A DNA stretch of 64,000 nt, taken from positions 11,531,275 through 11,595,274 of the forward strand of contig NC_090716.1 in NCBI RefSeq assembly GCF_040954835.1. The letters are read 5' to 3'. A model generated the notes under the pieces. It was not told the origin of the DNA. It saw only the letters and a list, made by a program, of their open reading frames with translations, and made no database searches. This DNA is from Lepisosteus oculatus (lineage: Eukaryota; Chordata; Actinopteri; Semionotiformes; Lepisosteidae). Of this stretch, positions 61,567 through 64,000 are shown one piece after another; the stretch's first letter is position 1, and every line of letters begins with the position of its first letter. Position numbers and translations under genes: made by a program.

Positions 61567-64000
61567 GCAAATGTACAAGCAAATGTGAGAAACAAACCAG
61601 GGACATTTTGGTCTAATTTTTGTTTATACCACCTCAGATCGAATAAAAAGTCATCTGCACTCCCAAACAACCTTTAAACAGGTGTGTAAAAGAAAAACAT
61701 ATACAGACAAGAATATGACCCACACACTGCTTCTTTTGATGTTTTGTGTATTTATTCTTGGAATGAAGCTGTGTGCCGGAATTTGTATGCAATTTTTTTT
61801 TTTTGCAAACTTTGCTCTGTCCTGCACCTGTGTCCTTGTTCCTCCAAAATTATTTTCTGTCATGCTTTTCTAAATCTGCAGTTAATTTAAACATCCCCAA
61901 GGTCTGCTGAACAGAACAGAGAACATTTAAAATACACCGCTTAATCTAACATCATGTTATGTTGAAACTCAAGTCATTTATATTCTGAGACTTCTAGAAT
62001 ATGAAATTGTGTACAAAGAAAAGAGACCAGCACCTGTCAAAGACATTGAAATAGAAAGTCTGCCTACTCAACGGGCTGAAATAATTTAACTTGAAACCTT
62101 AAAGAATGGCTCCAAATTAGGGTTTGGCTTTTTGAATGTGTTTCCTGGCAGATTATATTAATAAACAATAAATGCATTTCTTCAAAACGAGGCATGTACA
62201 TGCATCTGTCTTTAAAAAATAAAGGAACAAAGTATAAATTTAAAATTGAAAGGTCTGGGAAACAGGACTCTACAACAGGATTGTTGCAAAGTCAGATTCT
62301 ATTCGTTGGCCTTTCAATTCTATTCCAGTTTGGGCCTTCCAATGGTTTATGAAATACTGGAATGAAATAATGTCCTTCTCTAGACCCCTGGGTCATTTGT
62401 AGGAGATAATAATAAGCAAGCACAACTGAACACTTAAGTACAGATTCAAATGTCCATAAAATATTAAAACTTTTCTACCAGCAGAGAAATTTTAATCAAA
62501 ACCTACTAGACTATCAAACAATTAAAAGTACTGCTTTATATTTATTAAGTATGGCACACTATTGATCCTGACTCTTCAATGAGGAGAAGGTGTACAGTTA
62601 TTCTCAGCAAATATCAGCACAGTTCATGTTGTTGTTCTGAAGAGAGCAGCTTCTTACGGACACTGTAAAATCCGTTTTTATCACAATGCAGTGTTATCAT
62701 TTGTGCAGCGTTCAGTCACTGTTAGATCCAAATTACTCACTGCCTTAACATTACAGTTGCTCCGTCCTGTAGAATTAAACCCAGGTTACAATTCCTTCAA
62801 AATTTGGTATCTAAAAATTCAGTGATGTAACAGGGAAAGCTAGTGTTGCATTATGTGTGGTACAAACATAGTGTCCGTATCAATATCATACATAAAGTCC
62901 AGATAATGATGAATAGTGTGGCCCAGAGGTACCATATGAATGTGTGTGCGGTGTTGTTCAGTAGCTTGGAAGTTTCATAAAGAAAGGCTAACATTTGTTA
63001 GATAAATCATGGCAAGGGACATATTTGAACAACTAATTGAATTAAAATATTTAGCGATTAAGTGAAACTGGAAACTGAGTCTAAAGAGAAACATTGAAAA
63101 GGGAAATATAAGTTCCGTTATCAGAAAAAATATACCCACTCCCCATCTGTACAGCTTTGCCAGTAAATGGAAAGGAGATGGGCTGAATGCAAAGATTAGA
63201 GCACCTGGGGATAAAATTGAAGATTGAACAGATTTTTTCCCCTTACCCCAGTCTGCTTGTAGTTTGTTAATGTGGTTTGCAATTTTTTTTAAAAGAGCTG
63301 AATGTGCAGTTCGATCACCAGGTCTGGTCAAAGGTAAGACACTGTTCTCATGAGACAGAAATGAGGTGTGGTGACTTGTTCCCTCCTTCCGAACGAGCAG
63401 ACAGACACAGAACCCTGGGCCATGACTTTATCAGTGCCAAACTTCATGTACTGTAAGCCATGCGGGCCTTAGACATAGCATACAGATATTTAAAAAAAAA
63501 AGAAAAAAACATTCCCAAGTGTTACTGGAACTTACAGAACTAACCCTATTAAAAAGAATGGAATGGAACAGAGTTGTGATGCCAGAAACACTCTAAGACT
63601 CAAGTGTTTTGTAGCATACAAAGTATAAGTTGTAATGTTAAGATCGGAAATGAAATACAAACCTTAAAAAATCCCATAATTGTTCCTCACGTGGAAATTG
63701 GTGTACTATGATAGCAATGTCCATACTTTATTGAGAAGGTAGTGACTGAGTTAAAAAATGAATATTTTGCTTGCTTCCTTGATGTGTAAATATCCAAAAA
63801 TAGCAGTCTCAAACCAAGGCAAGAGGCATCATCACACAGAAGAATGGGTTCTGATTTCTTTGGATTTCCTGCCTTGAAGAGCATAAGGTTGTGCAAAACA
63901 GGTGTCACACAGAACTTAAGAACGGTGTAAAAATATCATTTTGACATGGCAGACAGATTTAATAATCGGCTTGTATATCACTCTACAATTCAAGACACTC
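61567..64000. other. intergenic, nothing recognised
   Basis: AT-rich sequence to the window edge. The open frame at 62975-63331 (minus) has no recognisable domain. Confidence 0.5.

Noticed and set aside
61147..61616. several overlapping open frames on both strands
   Set aside because: They are readings of the minus-strand SINE at 61254-61566.
1..64000. CRISPR array, operon-like cluster or prophage
   Set aside because: The window is vertebrate intron-containing DNA. No regularly spaced direct repeats and no bacterial-type gene packing are present.

Overview
This is a gene-poor, AT-rich stretch of vertebrate nuclear genome, with multi-exon genes split by GT-AG or GC-AG introns and many interspersed retroposons. 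The repeats point to a ray-finned fish: a 5S-rRNA-derived SINE with a 'gcgcttttctgg/aaagcgctttac' tail, a tRNA-like SINE ending in GGATGGATGG, and decayed LINE 3' ends. The combination looks most like an early-diverging lineage such as gar, bowfin or sturgeon. That is inference from the repeats; no species call is possible from the sequence alone.

Layout. Positions 1-30300 hold no gene I can support. They contain a near-complete 5S-type SINE (410-974), a solo LTR with a perfect 5-bp target duplication (5638-6186), fragments of the tRNA-like SINE, and a piece of hAT-type transposase on the minus strand (about 19570-19806). The rest is unique-looking AT-rich DNA with scattered stops.

Positions 30436-34710 (+) carry a complete six-exon gene. 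It encodes a 256-residue classical short-chain dehydrogenase/reductase of the C-factor/sniffer type, with every key SDR motif intact. Its last intron uses a GC-AG boundary, and its first intron carries a 234-bp GC-rich insertion with inverted ends. Positions 34711-50156 are again intergenic, with SINE and LINE debris.

Positions 50157-57423 (+) carry a six-exon synaptotagmin-family gene: one transmembrane segment, an acidic/coiled linker, then C2A and C2B, at least 405 residues. A 92-nt exon at 50969-51060, too short to show up as an open frame, is needed to keep phase. C2A retains four of the five usual Ca2+-binding aspartates and C2B retains none. One of its introns also appears to be GC-AG. 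A SINE ends about 20 bp before the acceptor of the large, strikingly GC-rich C2A exon.

Beyond 57423 there is a likely poly(A) signal (57687) and a possible minus-strand terminal exon of an unidentified convergent gene (57744-57871), followed by intergenic DNA with another SINE (61254-61566) to the window end. The two recognised genes have no obvious functional link; they are simply neighbours. I found no operon-like organisation, CRISPR array, rRNA gene or functional tRNA gene.
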